A stretch of DNA of 64,000 bases from UBA2040 sp041751955 (GTDB lineage: Bacteria > Bacteroidota > Bacteroidia > Flavobacteriales_D > Crocinitomicaceae): NCBI GenBank assembly GCA_041751955.1, contig JBGSIB010000046.1, forward strand, positions 89,827 through 153,826, read 5' to 3'. The notes below the pieces were generated by a model, which worked only from the letters and a program-made list of their open reading frames with translations, searched no databases and was not told the DNA's origin. A program made the position numbers and the translations under genes. Shown here piece by piece: positions 44,317 through 53,220 of the stretch (positions are counted from its first letter, which is position 1; each line of letters begins with the position of its first letter).

Positions 44317-44796
44317 TTATTTTTTGAATGCTTCAATGAAGTCTTCAATGTTTTGTTTATTTTCTTCCCAATCGGAAGATTTACCTGTAATAAGAATGAC
44401 ACTTTTTCCTGGTTTTATTGCCCGCATCATGGTCAAGGCATCGTCTAAAGATTCTGCCGCGACGCAGTTGGTAATCTTATCAGCTATTTCACTGGGCAAC
44501 TGAAATTTCGGCGTATCATACAACGCAACGGTTTCCATTTTATCGATAACTTGTTTCGATAGGCTGAATACAGTGAGTGCATCGTCTTTTTTTGCGATCC
44601 AATGTACTGGATAAGGAAAGGAAAGTATAGTGTTTACGAAGTCTTCAATTTGAAAGTCAAACCACGTAAATAAATCTTTCCCTAATACTTTTCCATGTGG
44701 TCGCATCGGCTCACGATTCATCCGGTCAAGCGCGTCTTTTCGGGCTTGAAGCAGCTGAAGTGCCGAGTTGATATGTACTTCGTTTCGGGTGCTCAT
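44317..44796 (-). CDS. unknown 159-aa protein inside the dcw operon
   Basis: This protein lies between murD and ftsW, a position empty in the canonical cluster. It has no signal peptide or transmembrane segment, so it should be cytoplasmic. The first two thirds (for example LGKDLFTWFDFQIEDFV) match nothing I know. The last 50 residues (SLDDALTMMRAIKPGKSVI, LITGKSSDWEENKQNIEDF) line up by eye with the C-terminal ends of murE (KSGDVLLIAGKGHEKY, DLEIAKELFIKMKK) and murD. The catalytic and ATP motifs of Mur ligases are absent. It could be a Mur ligase C-terminal domain derivative with a scaffold role. Tight spacing (1 nt from murD, 3 nt to ftsW) shows it is a co-transcribed gene. Confidence 0.75.
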   Translation of the reverse strand: MSTRNEVHINSALQLLQARKDALDRMNREPMRPHGKVLGKDLFTWFDFQIEDFVNTILSFPYPVHWIAKKDDALTVFSLSKQVIDKMETVALYDTPKFQLPSEIADKITNCVAAESLDDALTMMRAIKPGKSVILITGKSSDWEENKQNIEDFIEAFKK

Positions 44797-44797
44797 T

Positions 44798-46141
44798 TTA
44801 TAGAGATCTTACCGCTTTCTTAAATTGGTTACCACGATCTTCATAGTTTTCGAATAAATCGAAACTAGCACAGGCTGGGGATAAAAGAACAGTTTCTTCT
44901 TTTGAAGCCAAGCGATATCCGTAGGCAACGGCATCCATTGCAGAATTCACTTCTACGATTGTATCAACCATACCTTCAAAAGCTGCGATGATTTTCTCGT
45001 TTTTTTCTCCTAGACAAATAATAGCTTTCACCTTCTCCTTTACTAACTCAGTTAGTTCCGAATAGTCATTGCCTTTGTCTACACCTCCAACAATCCAAAC
45101 AGTGGGCTTACTCATTGATTCCAAGGCATACCACGTACTATTGATATTGGTCGCTTTGGAGTCGTTGATGAATTCGATGCCGTGTACTTTGGCCACGAAT
45201 TCCATGCGGTGTTCGACGTTAATGAAATCGGTCAAGCTCTCTCGAACGGACTCATTTCTAATTTCTAAAACTCTCGCTGCGATACCGGATGCCAGGGAGT
45301 TTTGTGCATTGTGTTTGCCTTTTAAGGCTAAATCATGGATTGACATAGTAAATTGTTTATGGATGTTGATAATAAGCTGATCTTGATCTAAATAGCCTCC
45401 AATTTGTTGCTCTGTAATCAGAGAGAAAGGAGCCATTTGACAAATGGGTTTACGTTTTTCTATTTCTTTTTTGAGAATGGGGTCATCATAATTGTAGATG
45501 AACCAATCTTCGGGACCTTGATTTTGTAGAATTCGGAATTTCGCATCAACATACTTTTGCATGTCGTAGTCGTATCTATCCAAATGATCGGGCGTAATAT
45601 TGAGTAAAATAGATATGTCTGCTCGGAAATCGTACATTTCTTCCAACTGAAATGAACTCAATTCTATCACATACCAATCGAAATCTTCTTGTGCTACTTG
45701 CTTCGCAAAACTGAAACCAACATTGCCTGCTAATCCAACTTTGATTCCAGCTTTTTTCAGGATATGATGTGTCAACATTGTAGTTGTTGTCTTGCCGTTA
45801 CTACCGGTAATACAAATCGTTTTCGCTTGACAGTACGGTGCCGCAAATTCTATTTCGGAAAGCACTTTCTTACCCGATTGAATGAACTCTGTTACAAAAG
45901 GAACAGTGGACGGAATGCCAGGTGATTTTATCAATACATCAGCATTCTGAATTCTTTCCAAGGTGTGTTCGCCTTCTTCGAATTCAATCTTGTATTCCAC
46001 CAAGGTATTTCGGTATTCTTCTTTGATTTTTCCTTTATCGGAAACGAATACTTTATGACCTTTGGATTGTGCCAAAATAGCGGCACCAACGCCACTTATG
46101 CCGGCGCCCAATACTACGATATTTTGGATTTTTGTTGACAT
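44798..46141 (-). CDS. murD: UDP-N-acetylmuramoyl-L-alanine--D-glutamate ligase
   Basis: MurD adds D-Glu to UDP-MurNAc-L-Ala. I start at 46141 (MSTKIQNIVVLGAG, 447 aa), where the ATG overlaps the mraY stop by one base; the longer frame has a cysteine-rich extension without homology. The N-terminal glycine loop LGAGISGVGAAI, the ATP P-loop TGSNGKTTTTML (about residues 115-126), LNITPDHLDRYD (about 187) and the C-terminal domain ending LLSPACASFDLFENYEDRG all match MurD. It lies upstream of the 159-aa gene, 1 nt apart. Confidence 0.96.
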   Translation of the reverse strand: MSTKIQNIVVLGAGISGVGAAILAQSKGHKVFVSDKGKIKEEYRNTLVEYKIEFEEGEHTLERIQNADVLIKSPGIPSTVPFVTEFIQSGKKVLSEIEFAAPYCQAKTICITGSNGKTTTTMLTHHILKKAGIKVGLAGNVGFSFAKQVAQEDFDWYVIELSSFQLEEMYDFRADISILLNITPDHLDRYDYDMQKYVDAKFRILQNQGPEDWFIYNYDDPILKKEIEKRKPICQMAPFSLITEQQIGGYLDQDQLIINIHKQFTMSIHDLALKGKHNAQNSLASGIAARVLEIRNESVRESLTDFINVEHRMEFVAKVHGIEFINDSKATNINSTWYALESMSKPTVWIVGGVDKGNDYSELTELVKEKVKAIICLGEKNEKIIAAFEGMVDTIVEVNSAMDAVAYGYRLASKEETVLLSPACASFDLFENYEDRGNQFKKAVRSL

Positions 46142-47388
46142 TAACGCAATTTCAATGTGACGATAGTGACAACTGCCAGAAGTATGGCAACTATCCAAAA
46201 TCGGGTTACTATTTTTGCTTCAGGAATACCTTTTTTCTGATAATGGTGGTGCAAAGGTGCCATGAGTAAAATCCGCCTACCTTCACCGTATCGTCGTTTG
46301 GTTATTTTGAAATAACCAACTTGTAGAATAACCGATGCATTTTCGATTAAGAACACACCACAAAGCACTGGAATCAATAATTCTTTTCGAATAGAAATAG
46401 CAAAAACGGCGATAATTCCGCCTAATGCAAGTGAACCGGTATCCCCCATAAAGACTTGTGCAGGGTAAGAATTGTACCATAAAAACCCAACGCAGGCGCC
46501 TACAAATGCGGAAATGAAAATCACCAGTTCTTCAGCGAGAGGAATATACATCACATCTAAATAATCTGCGAATTTGATGTTGGAACTGACATAGGCGAAA
46601 ATGGCTAGAGCAATTCCAATAATCGCAGAGGTACCTGTGGCAAGACCATCCAAGCCATCGGTCATGTTGGCTCCATTTGAAACGGCAATCACAATGAAAA
46701 TGACAACTGGAATAAAGATTAACCATCCCAAATTTTGGTTTCTATCTCCAATTAACCAGTTGTAATTGAACTCATTATCTTTTATAAAAGGGATGGTTGT
46801 TGTCATATCCCTTGTTTTAATCCATTTGTACCCATCTGTTTGAGCAAATTCAGCATGACTGTCAGTTACCAATTCTTCATCGGCAGTCAAGACATGACTA
46901 TTCACTACTTTTTTGTGCACTTGTACGTCATCTGAAAAGTAGAGCATACATCCAACGATGATTCCTACACCAACTTGACCGATTACTTTAAATTTCCCTG
47001 CTAAACCTTTTTTGTTTTTGCGGAATACTTTGATGTAGTCGTCAATAAATCCAATCAAACCCAGCCATACAGTTGCAATCAGCATGGTAAGCACATAAAT
47101 ATTGTGCAACTTGGCAAGTAGGAGAGTAGGTATCAGAATAGCGGCAAGGATCATCAATCCTCCCATTGTAGGTGTGCCAGATTTTTCTATTTGCCCTTGT
47201 AGACCTAAATCTCTTACCGTTTCTCCAATTTGTTGTTTGGAAAGACGATTGATAAATTTTTTCCCAAATACTATTGAAATAATTAGGGATAGAATCAATG
47301 CCATTGCCGCTCTAAAAGAGATGAACTGGAAAAGCCCAGCGCCTGGCACATTCATTTTATGGAGTTCGTCAAATAAATAATACAACAT
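46141..47388 (-). CDS. mraY: phospho-MurNAc-pentapeptide transferase MraY
   Basis: MraY transfers phospho-MurNAc-pentapeptide to undecaprenyl phosphate, making lipid I. The 415-aa protein has about ten transmembrane segments and the family motifs GTPTMGGLMIL (about residue 73), FIDDYIKV (about 118), NGANMTDGLDGLATGTS (about 240) and the C-terminal APLHHHYQKKG. It is longer than E. coli MraY (about 360 aa) because of an insert of about 60 residues between transmembrane segments (about 155-215, including SHAEFAQTDGYKWIKTRDM). I recall such inserts from other Bacteroidota. It overlaps murE by one base and murD by one base. Confidence 0.96.
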   Translation of the reverse strand: MLYYLFDELHKMNVPGAGLFQFISFRAAMALILSLIISIVFGKKFINRLSKQQIGETVRDLGLQGQIEKSGTPTMGGLMILAAILIPTLLLAKLHNIYVLTMLIATVWLGLIGFIDDYIKVFRKNKKGLAGKFKVIGQVGVGIIVGCMLYFSDDVQVHKKVVNSHVLTADEELVTDSHAEFAQTDGYKWIKTRDMTTTIPFIKDNEFNYNWLIGDRNQNLGWLIFIPVVIFIVIAVSNGANMTDGLDGLATGTSAIIGIALAIFAYVSSNIKFADYLDVMYIPLAEELVIFISAFVGACVGFLWYNSYPAQVFMGDTGSLALGGIIAVFAISIRKELLIPVLCGVFLIENASVILQVGYFKITKRRYGEGRRILLMAPLHHHYQKKGIPEAKIVTRFWIVAILLAVVTIVTLKLR

Positions 47389-48848
47389 TATTTCTTCATT
47401 TTTATGAATAATTCCTTTGCAATTTCTAAGTCGTCAAAAGGATGTTTCGTCCCCTTGATATCTTGATATTTTTCATGACCTTTTCCTGCGATTAGAAGAA
47501 CATCTCCGCTTTTGGCTAAGGAAATTCCCAGTTTAATGGCTTCTTTTCTGTCTGAAATGGTAATGTTTCTTGCGCTATTTTCAGAAGAAATTCCTGCTTC
47601 CATTTCTTCCAAAATAGTTGTCGGATCTTCTGTTCGTGGATTGTCTGAAGTAAGAATACTTTGATCGCTCATTTGATTGGCGATAGCAGCCATTTTCGGT
47701 CGTTTAGACTTATCTCTATCGCCTCCACAACCAATTAGTGTGATGACCCTTGTTTCGCCTTTTTTAAATCTTTGAATCGTTTTCAAGACATTTTCAAGAG
47801 CGTCAGGAGTATGGGCGTAATCAACAATGCAAGTGACATTCCCTTCACTCTTGAAAAATTCAAAACGTCCTTCTACCGATTTCAAGCGGCTGATAGTGGT
47901 GAGAATATCTATTTTTTCCAATCCAAGAATTTCCGCAACGCCATAGACCACCAATAAGTTATATCCGTTGAATTGACCGATTAACTGTGTATATACCTCA
48001 GTACCATTTATTTGGAGCACCAAGCCCGACAATTCATTTTCGATTATTTTCCCTTTATAATCTGCAGGTGTGCGAAGTGCGTAGCTAAGTTTTGTTGCCT
48101 TTGTGTTTTGCAACATCACCATGCCATTCTTATCGTCGATATTGGTCAAAGCCACGGCCTCTTTGCCTAAATGATCGAAGAAACTTTTCTTTACATCAAT
48201 GTATTCTTTGAATGTTTTGTGGTAATCCAAATGATCGTGAGAAATGTTGGTAAAAACGGCTACATCATACTGCAAAGCGGCCATTCTCTTTTGATGAATC
48301 GCGTGTGAACTGACCTCCATAAAGGCGTGTGTACAATTTTGTTTCACCATTTCGTCCAATAATCCACATAAAGCAATAGGATTTGGAGTTGTGTGTGTTG
48401 ATGGTATTTCTTGCTCACCAATTTTGTTCACCACTGTTGAAATCAAACCAGATTTATAACCCAAAGTCATGAACAAGTTGTGCAGAAGAGTTGTCGTGGT
48501 TGTTTTCCCATTTGTGCCTGTAATGCCAACTAATTTGATTTTCTCTGATGGTTTGTCGAAGAAATTGTGAGCAGCAATTGACAGTGCCTCGGCAGAATCT
48601 TTAACCTGAATAATATTGCCACCTTTCACATCCACTGAAGATTGAACAACGATGTTTTTACAGCCTTTGTCGATGACTTGTTGAATATATTTGTGACCGT
48701 CTGTTGTACTGCCTACTATCGCAAAAAACAATGTGTTTTCATTTACTTCGCGAGAGTCAAAGGATATATCTGAGATAATGACATTTTTCTCCCATTCAAC
48801 GTTTTGAATCGCGATAGAATTTAAGATATGTTCTAATGTCTTACTCAT
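47388..48848 (-). CDS. murE: UDP-MurNAc-L-Ala-D-Glu--meso-diaminopimelate ligase
   Basis: MurE adds the third peptide residue. The 486-aa protein has the ATP P-loop GTNGKTTTTTLLH (about residues 110-122), HDHLDYHKTFKEYI, DYAHTPDALENVL, and SDNPRTEDP (DNPR, about 400), the signature that selects meso-diaminopimelate over L-lysine. The C-terminus is LLIAGKGHEKYQ. The DNPR signature implies a meso-DAP-type peptidoglycan. It overlaps the ftsI gene by 4 nt and mraY by 1 nt. murF is not in this cluster. Confidence 0.97.
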   Translation of the reverse strand: MSKTLEHILNSIAIQNVEWEKNVIISDISFDSREVNENTLFFAIVGSTTDGHKYIQQVIDKGCKNIVVQSSVDVKGGNIIQVKDSAEALSIAAHNFFDKPSEKIKLVGITGTNGKTTTTTLLHNLFMTLGYKSGLISTVVNKIGEQEIPSTHTTPNPIALCGLLDEMVKQNCTHAFMEVSSHAIHQKRMAALQYDVAVFTNISHDHLDYHKTFKEYIDVKKSFFDHLGKEAVALTNIDDKNGMVMLQNTKATKLSYALRTPADYKGKIIENELSGLVLQINGTEVYTQLIGQFNGYNLLVVYGVAEILGLEKIDILTTISRLKSVEGRFEFFKSEGNVTCIVDYAHTPDALENVLKTIQRFKKGETRVITLIGCGGDRDKSKRPKMAAIANQMSDQSILTSDNPRTEDPTTILEEMEAGISSENSARNITISDRKEAIKLGISLAKSGDVLLIAGKGHEKYQDIKGTKHPFDDLEIAKELFIKMKK

Positions 48849-50956
48849 TTTAGTATGATCTGAGCTATTCCTCCTTTAATTATTGATGATCCAGCAAATG
48901 GGAATTGTTGGACTACTTTTCCACTACCTTCCATGGTAGCGATCATTCCAGATTTTTCGATTAGGTAAACAGCATCTTTTGCCGTTAATCCTATCACATT
49001 AGGCATAGCGTTTTTAAACTGTTTTCTCGCTTGGAACAGGATTTCCTTTTCGTCTGCTTTTGTATTCACCCAATCGTCTTGAACCTTGCTGGAATAAGGA
49101 ATATGCAATCCATGAAATACAGTTTTCAAATCATTGTTATAGCCGGCATATGAATAGGGAAGAGGACCTATTGCCTTCTTACCTTCGTTGATTGCTTTGT
49201 GATAGCGTAAAGTCGATGCGTAAACTTTATTGGCGATTGCGCTAAAGACTGTTCCTGAAACAGATGCACCATAAATGTCCTTGTTTGGTGCAGTAATTAC
49301 GACAATACAGCTGTAAATGGGATCTTTTGCAGGAAAATAACCGCAAAAAGATGCTTGATATTTTTCTTCGCCTTTGTTACCGTAACGCAAGTCTGAATTC
49401 AATACGCGAGCCGTTCCTGTTTTACCGGCAATCTGGAAATAAGCCGATTTTAATTCTGAACCAGTTCCTCTTTCTATAACACCTTCCAATGCAGATTGCA
49501 GTACTTTAAGTGTATTATCGGAACAAATTTTTCGTCTTAGAACTACGGGTTCAAAACGCTTAATTATTTGACCATTTCTGCGTATTTCGCTAACAAACAA
49601 GGGTCTAACTAAACGACCATTGTTTGCCACGGCATTATAGAAAGCAAGTGTTTGAAGCGGAGTTTGTTGTACTTCGTATCCGATTGACATCCAAGGCAAA
49701 GAAATTCCAGACCAGTTGGGTGAACCTGGTGCGTATAATGTTGGAACGGGTTCGCCTTGCAAATCTATGCCTAGTGGATCGCCAATACCAAAAGAACGAA
49801 GTCTTTTGATAAAGCTCTCAGGTTCGTTTCTGTATGCATTGAAAATGACACGCGAAATCACGTTGGACGAAACTTCAAAGGCATTTTTAATGGTAATATT
49901 GCCATAACCAGTGGTTCTTGAGTCAGTTAGGCGAGCATCATAAAATTTATATTCGCCATAAGCTCGAACTGTATCGGTCATTTTAATCTTTTTGTCTTCT
50001 AATGCAGCCATTAATGCAGCTAGTTTAAAAGTAGACCCAGGGACTTCTTTTGTACCAATTCCATAATTATAGGATTCGTAATAGTTCCCGTCCTTTCCTC
50101 GTGTTAGATTGGCAATAGCTTTGACATGTCCTGTATTTACTTCCATCACTATTGCGGAACCGTGTCGTGCTCCTTGGATTTCTAATTGACGATATAGTTC
50201 GGAATGCGCTACTTCCTGAATTTCTTTGTCGATAGTAGTTATGACATCAGCCCCTTCAACGGCGTCTTTAACTATTTGACCGGTCTTTTTCCATCCAGTG
50301 GAAATTTTTTGCTCTATTTCTGCACCTTCTTCACCCGTCAAGTAGTCGTTGAATGCACCTTCAATTCCAACACGTAGTGAAGTGCCGTCGGCATTTTGCT
50401 GAATATATCCTAAAGTTCTTCTCAAAAGTTCACCTTGAGGACGTTTTCGGATAATGGTTTCTTCGGTATCGATTAATCCTCCTTTCAATCGGCCCAATTT
50501 AAAAATTGGAAAGGTTCTCAGTAATTTTCTTTCGTCGTTTGTTGCCTTGCGTTTGATGGTTAGATACCTGTTTTTTTGGACTCTTGCCCGACGGATAGTT
50601 CGTTCATAGTCACTAGCTGTCATATCAGGGAATGCAGATGCTAATTCTCTGCTCAAATTTGATATTTCTTCTGAAAATACTTTATCGTTAGGAACAGTTG
50701 CATCCATATGAATGTCATAAAAGGATACAGATGTAACAAGTGGTGTTTTGTTGGCGTCTAAAATTTCTCCTCTTCGTGGAATTCGTTTAGCCAATCGTGT
50801 TGGGATTTTGCTGGCATTTTCTTGCGTTAAATCAAATTCATTAGCCGCATCTTGCCATTGCAAAGAAACGGTTTGGAAAAGCACAAGCAACATCAAACCA
50901 ACAAACCCGAAGTAAATCAGGTAAGCACGCCAGTATATGTCTTTTCTTTCTTTCAA
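48845..50956 (-). CDS. ftsI: penicillin-binding protein FtsI/PBP3-type with PASTA domain
   Basis: This protein is the septal peptidoglycan transpeptidase. At 703 aa it has one N-terminal transmembrane segment (about residues 11-31), the PBP dimerisation domain (about 55-210) and the transpeptidase domain with SxxK at S308/K311 (GSTFK), SxN at 363-365 (SSN) and KTG at 512-514 (AGKTGTARV). A single PASTA domain (about 640-703, NVIGLTAKDAVYLIEKSGM) ends it; PASTA is frequent in Bacteroidota FtsI and absent from E. coli PBP3. It is periplasmic. The gene follows ftsL after 1 nt. Confidence 0.95.
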   Translation of the reverse strand: MKERKDIYWRAYLIYFGFVGLMLLVLFQTVSLQWQDAANEFDLTQENASKIPTRLAKRIPRRGEILDANKTPLVTSVSFYDIHMDATVPNDKVFSEEISNLSRELASAFPDMTASDYERTIRRARVQKNRYLTIKRKATNDERKLLRTFPIFKLGRLKGGLIDTEETIIRKRPQGELLRRTLGYIQQNADGTSLRVGIEGAFNDYLTGEEGAEIEQKISTGWKKTGQIVKDAVEGADVITTIDKEIQEVAHSELYRQLEIQGARHGSAIVMEVNTGHVKAIANLTRGKDGNYYESYNYGIGTKEVPGSTFKLAALMAALEDKKIKMTDTVRAYGEYKFYDARLTDSRTTGYGNITIKNAFEVSSNVISRVIFNAYRNEPESFIKRLRSFGIGDPLGIDLQGEPVPTLYAPGSPNWSGISLPWMSIGYEVQQTPLQTLAFYNAVANNGRLVRPLFVSEIRRNGQIIKRFEPVVLRRKICSDNTLKVLQSALEGVIERGTGSELKSAYFQIAGKTGTARVLNSDLRYGNKGEEKYQASFCGYFPAKDPIYSCIVVITAPNKDIYGASVSGTVFSAIANKVYASTLRYHKAINEGKKAIGPLPYSYAGYNNDLKTVFHGLHIPYSSKVQDDWVNTKADEKEILFQARKQFKNAMPNVIGLTAKDAVYLIEKSGMIATMEGSGKVVQQFPFAGSSIIKGGIAQIILK

Positions 50957-50957
50957 T

Positions 50958-51362
50958 TTAATTTTCTTTTTTTACACGAATTACATTTGTTGGATTTTGT
51001 GTTTCTTTCAATCCTCTAGGAGCTAATTCTTTTACTAAAATGATGCGCTTGGTTACTTCTTCTAACTGAGCTTTTTTTGCTACGTAATCGCCTGTTAGTT
51101 CGTCGAGTTCTTTTTGAGAGGTGTCGACATCTTTTGTGAGTTTTTTGTCGTAATAGCCTTTTGCCACGAGCAGTATGAGTAGAAGAATGAAATAAAAAAT
51201 AAAACCCAAGTTTTTCACGACGAATTCCTTGGAAAGAAATTCTCCGTTTAAAATTTGCATGAAAGGATTGGTCGTGCTTGATTTTGACTTAGCGGTTTTT
51301 TTCTTTTCAGAAAATCCAGCTTCGTTCAGCTCCTCCGACTTTTCTTTTACTTCGTTATCCAT
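50958..51362 (-). CDS. ftsL: FtsL-like cell division protein
   Basis: The 134-aa protein has a charged cytoplasmic N-terminus (KEKSEELNEAGFSEKKKTAK), one transmembrane helix (about residues 51-67) and a predicted coiled coil behind it (TKDVDTSQKELDELTGDYV, continuing KKAQLEEVTKRI). That topology and its slot between rsmH and ftsI identify it as FtsL; the sequence itself is weakly conserved across bacteria. Bacteroidota FtsL proteins carry this longer N-terminus. It overlaps rsmH by 8 nt and precedes ftsI after 1 nt. Confidence 0.85.
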   Translation of the reverse strand: MDNEVKEKSEELNEAGFSEKKKTAKSKSSTTNPFMQILNGEFLSKEFVVKNLGFIFYFILLLILLVAKGYYDKKLTKDVDTSQKELDELTGDYVAKKAQLEEVTKRIILVKELAPRGLKETQNPTNVIRVKKEN

Positions 51363-52275
51363 TGTTTCTTTCTGCTATTCGCAGTTTTGCGCTTCTTGCT
51401 CTGTTATTCTCTTCTCTTTCTTTTTCTGATGCCTCAATTGGGTGTCGATTGATTTCTGTAAATGGTTTTAAAACATTTCCGAAAAAATCTTTTTCTATTG
51501 TACCGTCTAGAGAACCGCGTTTCATATAGTTTTTAACCAATCTATCTTCAAGCGAATGATAAGACATGACAACCAGTCTTCCCCCAGGTTTCAAAACATT
51601 TTGCGTTTGGAGAAGAAAACTCTCTAACACTTTTAGTTCGTCATTAACTTCGATTCGTATTCCTTGGAAAATTTGAGCGAAAAATTTATGGTCCTTAAAT
51701 TTTGGTGCAAAAGGACGTGTAACATCCATAAGATCACCCGTTGTTTCTATGGTTTTGTTTACTCGAGCGCTTACGATAGCTCTAGCGACTTTACCAGCAC
51801 CTTTGAATTCTCCATAGTTCCGAAAAATTCTAGCTAAATCATCTACATCGTAATGATTTACGATGTGGTACGCGCTTAGTTCGGCATCTTTGTTCATTCT
51901 CATATCTAACGCGTCATTGCTTCGAATTGAGAAACCTCTTGTGCCGTCATCAAATTGGTGAGATGAAACACCTAAATCGGCTAGAATACCATCAACTTTT
52001 GAAATCCCTAATCTTTTTAGTTGATTACGTAAAAAAGAGAAATTACTTTCGACAAAATGAAAATTATTGGCTGACCATGAATTGGCTTTTGCTTCAGCAT
52101 CTTGATCAAATGCAATAAGGCTTCCAGATGGATTGAGTTGTTTGAAAATAGCTTTGGAGTGACCTCCACCCCCAAAGGTAACATCAACGTAAATTCCATC
52201 TGGTCGAATGTTTAATCCAGCCAAACATTCATTGAGCATTACTGGGTTATGATATGCAGTGTTATTCTTCTCCAT
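51355..52275 (-). CDS. rsmH: 16S rRNA (cytosine(1402)-N(4))-methyltransferase RsmH
   Basis: RsmH (MraW) methylates N4 of C1402 in 16S rRNA. The 306-aa protein opens with HNPVMLNECLAGL and the SAM-binding VDVTFGGGGHSKAI (about residues 31-44), then LADLGVSSHQFDDGTRGFS (about 95-113), which is diagnostic. RLVVMSYHSLEDRLVK marks the C-terminal half. It is cytoplasmic. Its start lies inside the last 14 nt of mraZ, so the two are tightly coupled. Confidence 0.96.
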   Translation of the reverse strand: MEKNNTAYHNPVMLNECLAGLNIRPDGIYVDVTFGGGGHSKAIFKQLNPSGSLIAFDQDAEAKANSWSANNFHFVESNFSFLRNQLKRLGISKVDGILADLGVSSHQFDDGTRGFSIRSNDALDMRMNKDAELSAYHIVNHYDVDDLARIFRNYGEFKGAGKVARAIVSARVNKTIETTGDLMDVTRPFAPKFKDHKFFAQIFQGIRIEVNDELKVLESFLLQTQNVLKPGGRLVVMSYHSLEDRLVKNYMKRGSLDGTIEKDFFGNVLKPFTEINRHPIEASEKEREENNRARSAKLRIAERNNG

Positions 52276-52720
52276 TTAAATCTCCCATTACTTCGTTCGC
52301 CAAATCAGCGAAGTCTGTCATGTTACCTTCGATTAATTCTAGGTATTTAGATCTGTCCCAAATCTCGATGCGATCGTTGTATGCAATGAGCATTGCTTCT
52401 TTGTTGAGTCCAACTCTTTCCGTAAGATGAGTGGGAATAAGGATTCTTCCCACTCCGTCCAACGCGATGTTTTTTGCTCCTTGATGAAAGAGCCTATAGA
52501 ACATTCGGTTTTTAGGGACAAAAAGATTCAGTTTTGAAAGCTTACTGCTAATGGCTTCCCATTCATTCATGGGGAAAAGCGTTAAGCAGTCTTCAAATCC
52601 TTTGTTCAACATGAAGTTTTCTTGGGCAGTAGGAGAAAGCTGCTTCCGCAAATGTGCTGGAAACATGAACCGACCTTTGTTGTCGAGCTTTACTTCGTAT
52701 TCTCCTACTAATCCTGGCAT
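52262..52720 (-). CDS. mraZ: transcriptional regulator MraZ
   Basis: MraZ is a ring-forming DNA-binding protein that controls the dcw operon. The 152-aa protein has two SpoVT/AbrB-like domains, each with the DxxxR motif: D13/R17 (LDNKGRFMFP) and D88/R92 (LDGVGRILIP). The start matches the family (MPGLVGEYEVKL). It is the first gene of the dcw operon. TGGTA boxes at 10-nt period lie across its own promoter, the arrangement known for MraZ autoregulation in other bacteria. Confidence 0.95.
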   Translation of the reverse strand: MPGLVGEYEVKLDNKGRFMFPAHLRKQLSPTAQENFMLNKGFEDCLTLFPMNEWEAISSKLSKLNLFVPKNRMFYRLFHQGAKNIALDGVGRILIPTHLTERVGLNKEAMLIAYNDRIEIWDRSKYLELIEGNMTDFADLANEVMGDLNGEE

Positions 52721-52750
52721 GACTTATAACGGGTAAATTTAAAGAGTTTT

Positions 52751-52765
52751 TACCACTTTTTACCA
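52751..52765 (-). promoter_or_regulatory. MraZ-type operator boxes before mraZ
   Basis: On the minus strand two copies of TGGTA lie 10 nt apart (complement 52751-52755 and 52761-52765, each followed by AAAA). A third TGGTA is at 52791-52795, over the -33 box. In E. coli, MraZ binds direct repeats of a TGGG-type core at this period. Binding here is inferred. Confidence 0.6.
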
Positions 52766-52797
52766 CAAATTTATGAAATGTTCATAATTATACCAAA
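52766..52797 (-). promoter_or_regulatory. promoter of the dcw operon
   Basis: Minus strand: TTTG (52794-52797), 20-nt spacer, TAAATTTG (52766-52773), a full Bacteroidota consensus match 46 nt before the mraZ start. The TGGTA boxes overlap its start point. Confidence 0.75.
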
Positions 52798-52847
52798 TTG
52801 TTTATACAATATCTTTAAAAGTCATTGAAATTAAGGAATTATTGAAG

Positions 52848-52862
52848 TGGTAAAAAATGGGA
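52848..52862 (+). promoter_or_regulatory. MraZ-type boxes on the plus strand, facing the giant surface protein
   Basis: TGGTA (52848-52852), five A, TGGGA (52858-52862): the same core, period and A-rich spacing as the mraZ operator, but on the opposite strand. It lies 82 bp from the mraZ operator pair and about 480 nt before the giant gene. Confidence 0.4.
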
Positions 52863-52997
52863 TTTTTATTTTTTGTATGACTAAACTTAGAGTTGATATT
52901 GTGAACCAATTAAAATGTTTTACGTTGTTTAAATTACTGATAATCAATATTTAAATTGTAATTTTCAAAAGATGTTAACATTTTAGTACGCGAAAGT

Positions 52998-53028
52998 TTT
53001 GGCGTTCGGAAATTTTAACGCAAATTTG
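52998..53028 (+). promoter_or_regulatory. candidate distal promoter of the giant gene
   Basis: TTTG (52998-53001), 19-nt spacer, CAAATTTG (53021-53028), one mismatch from TAnnTTTG. It would give a leader of about 310 nt. Confidence 0.4.
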
Positions 53029-53212
53029 CAGTCTTCGAATTGAATATCTGAGCATAGAACTGAGCAAGTAATGAATTTGCAAAGTGAGAACGTAAGGTAA
53101 TCAGACGAGGAAAAGTTAAATAATTCTTAACGCGCAACTAAAACTAAATTGATCGAGTCATCTTTGCTGGCTTGTTGATTAATTTAAATTTTATGTCGTT
53201 AAATTTTATTCT

Positions 53213-53220
53213 TAATTTTG
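53213..53220 (+). promoter_or_regulatory. candidate proximal -7 box (TAATTTTG) of the giant gene
   Basis: Perfect TAnnTTTG match 121 nt before the start codon. The region about 20 nt upstream is TTTT, not TTTG. Confidence 0.4.
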
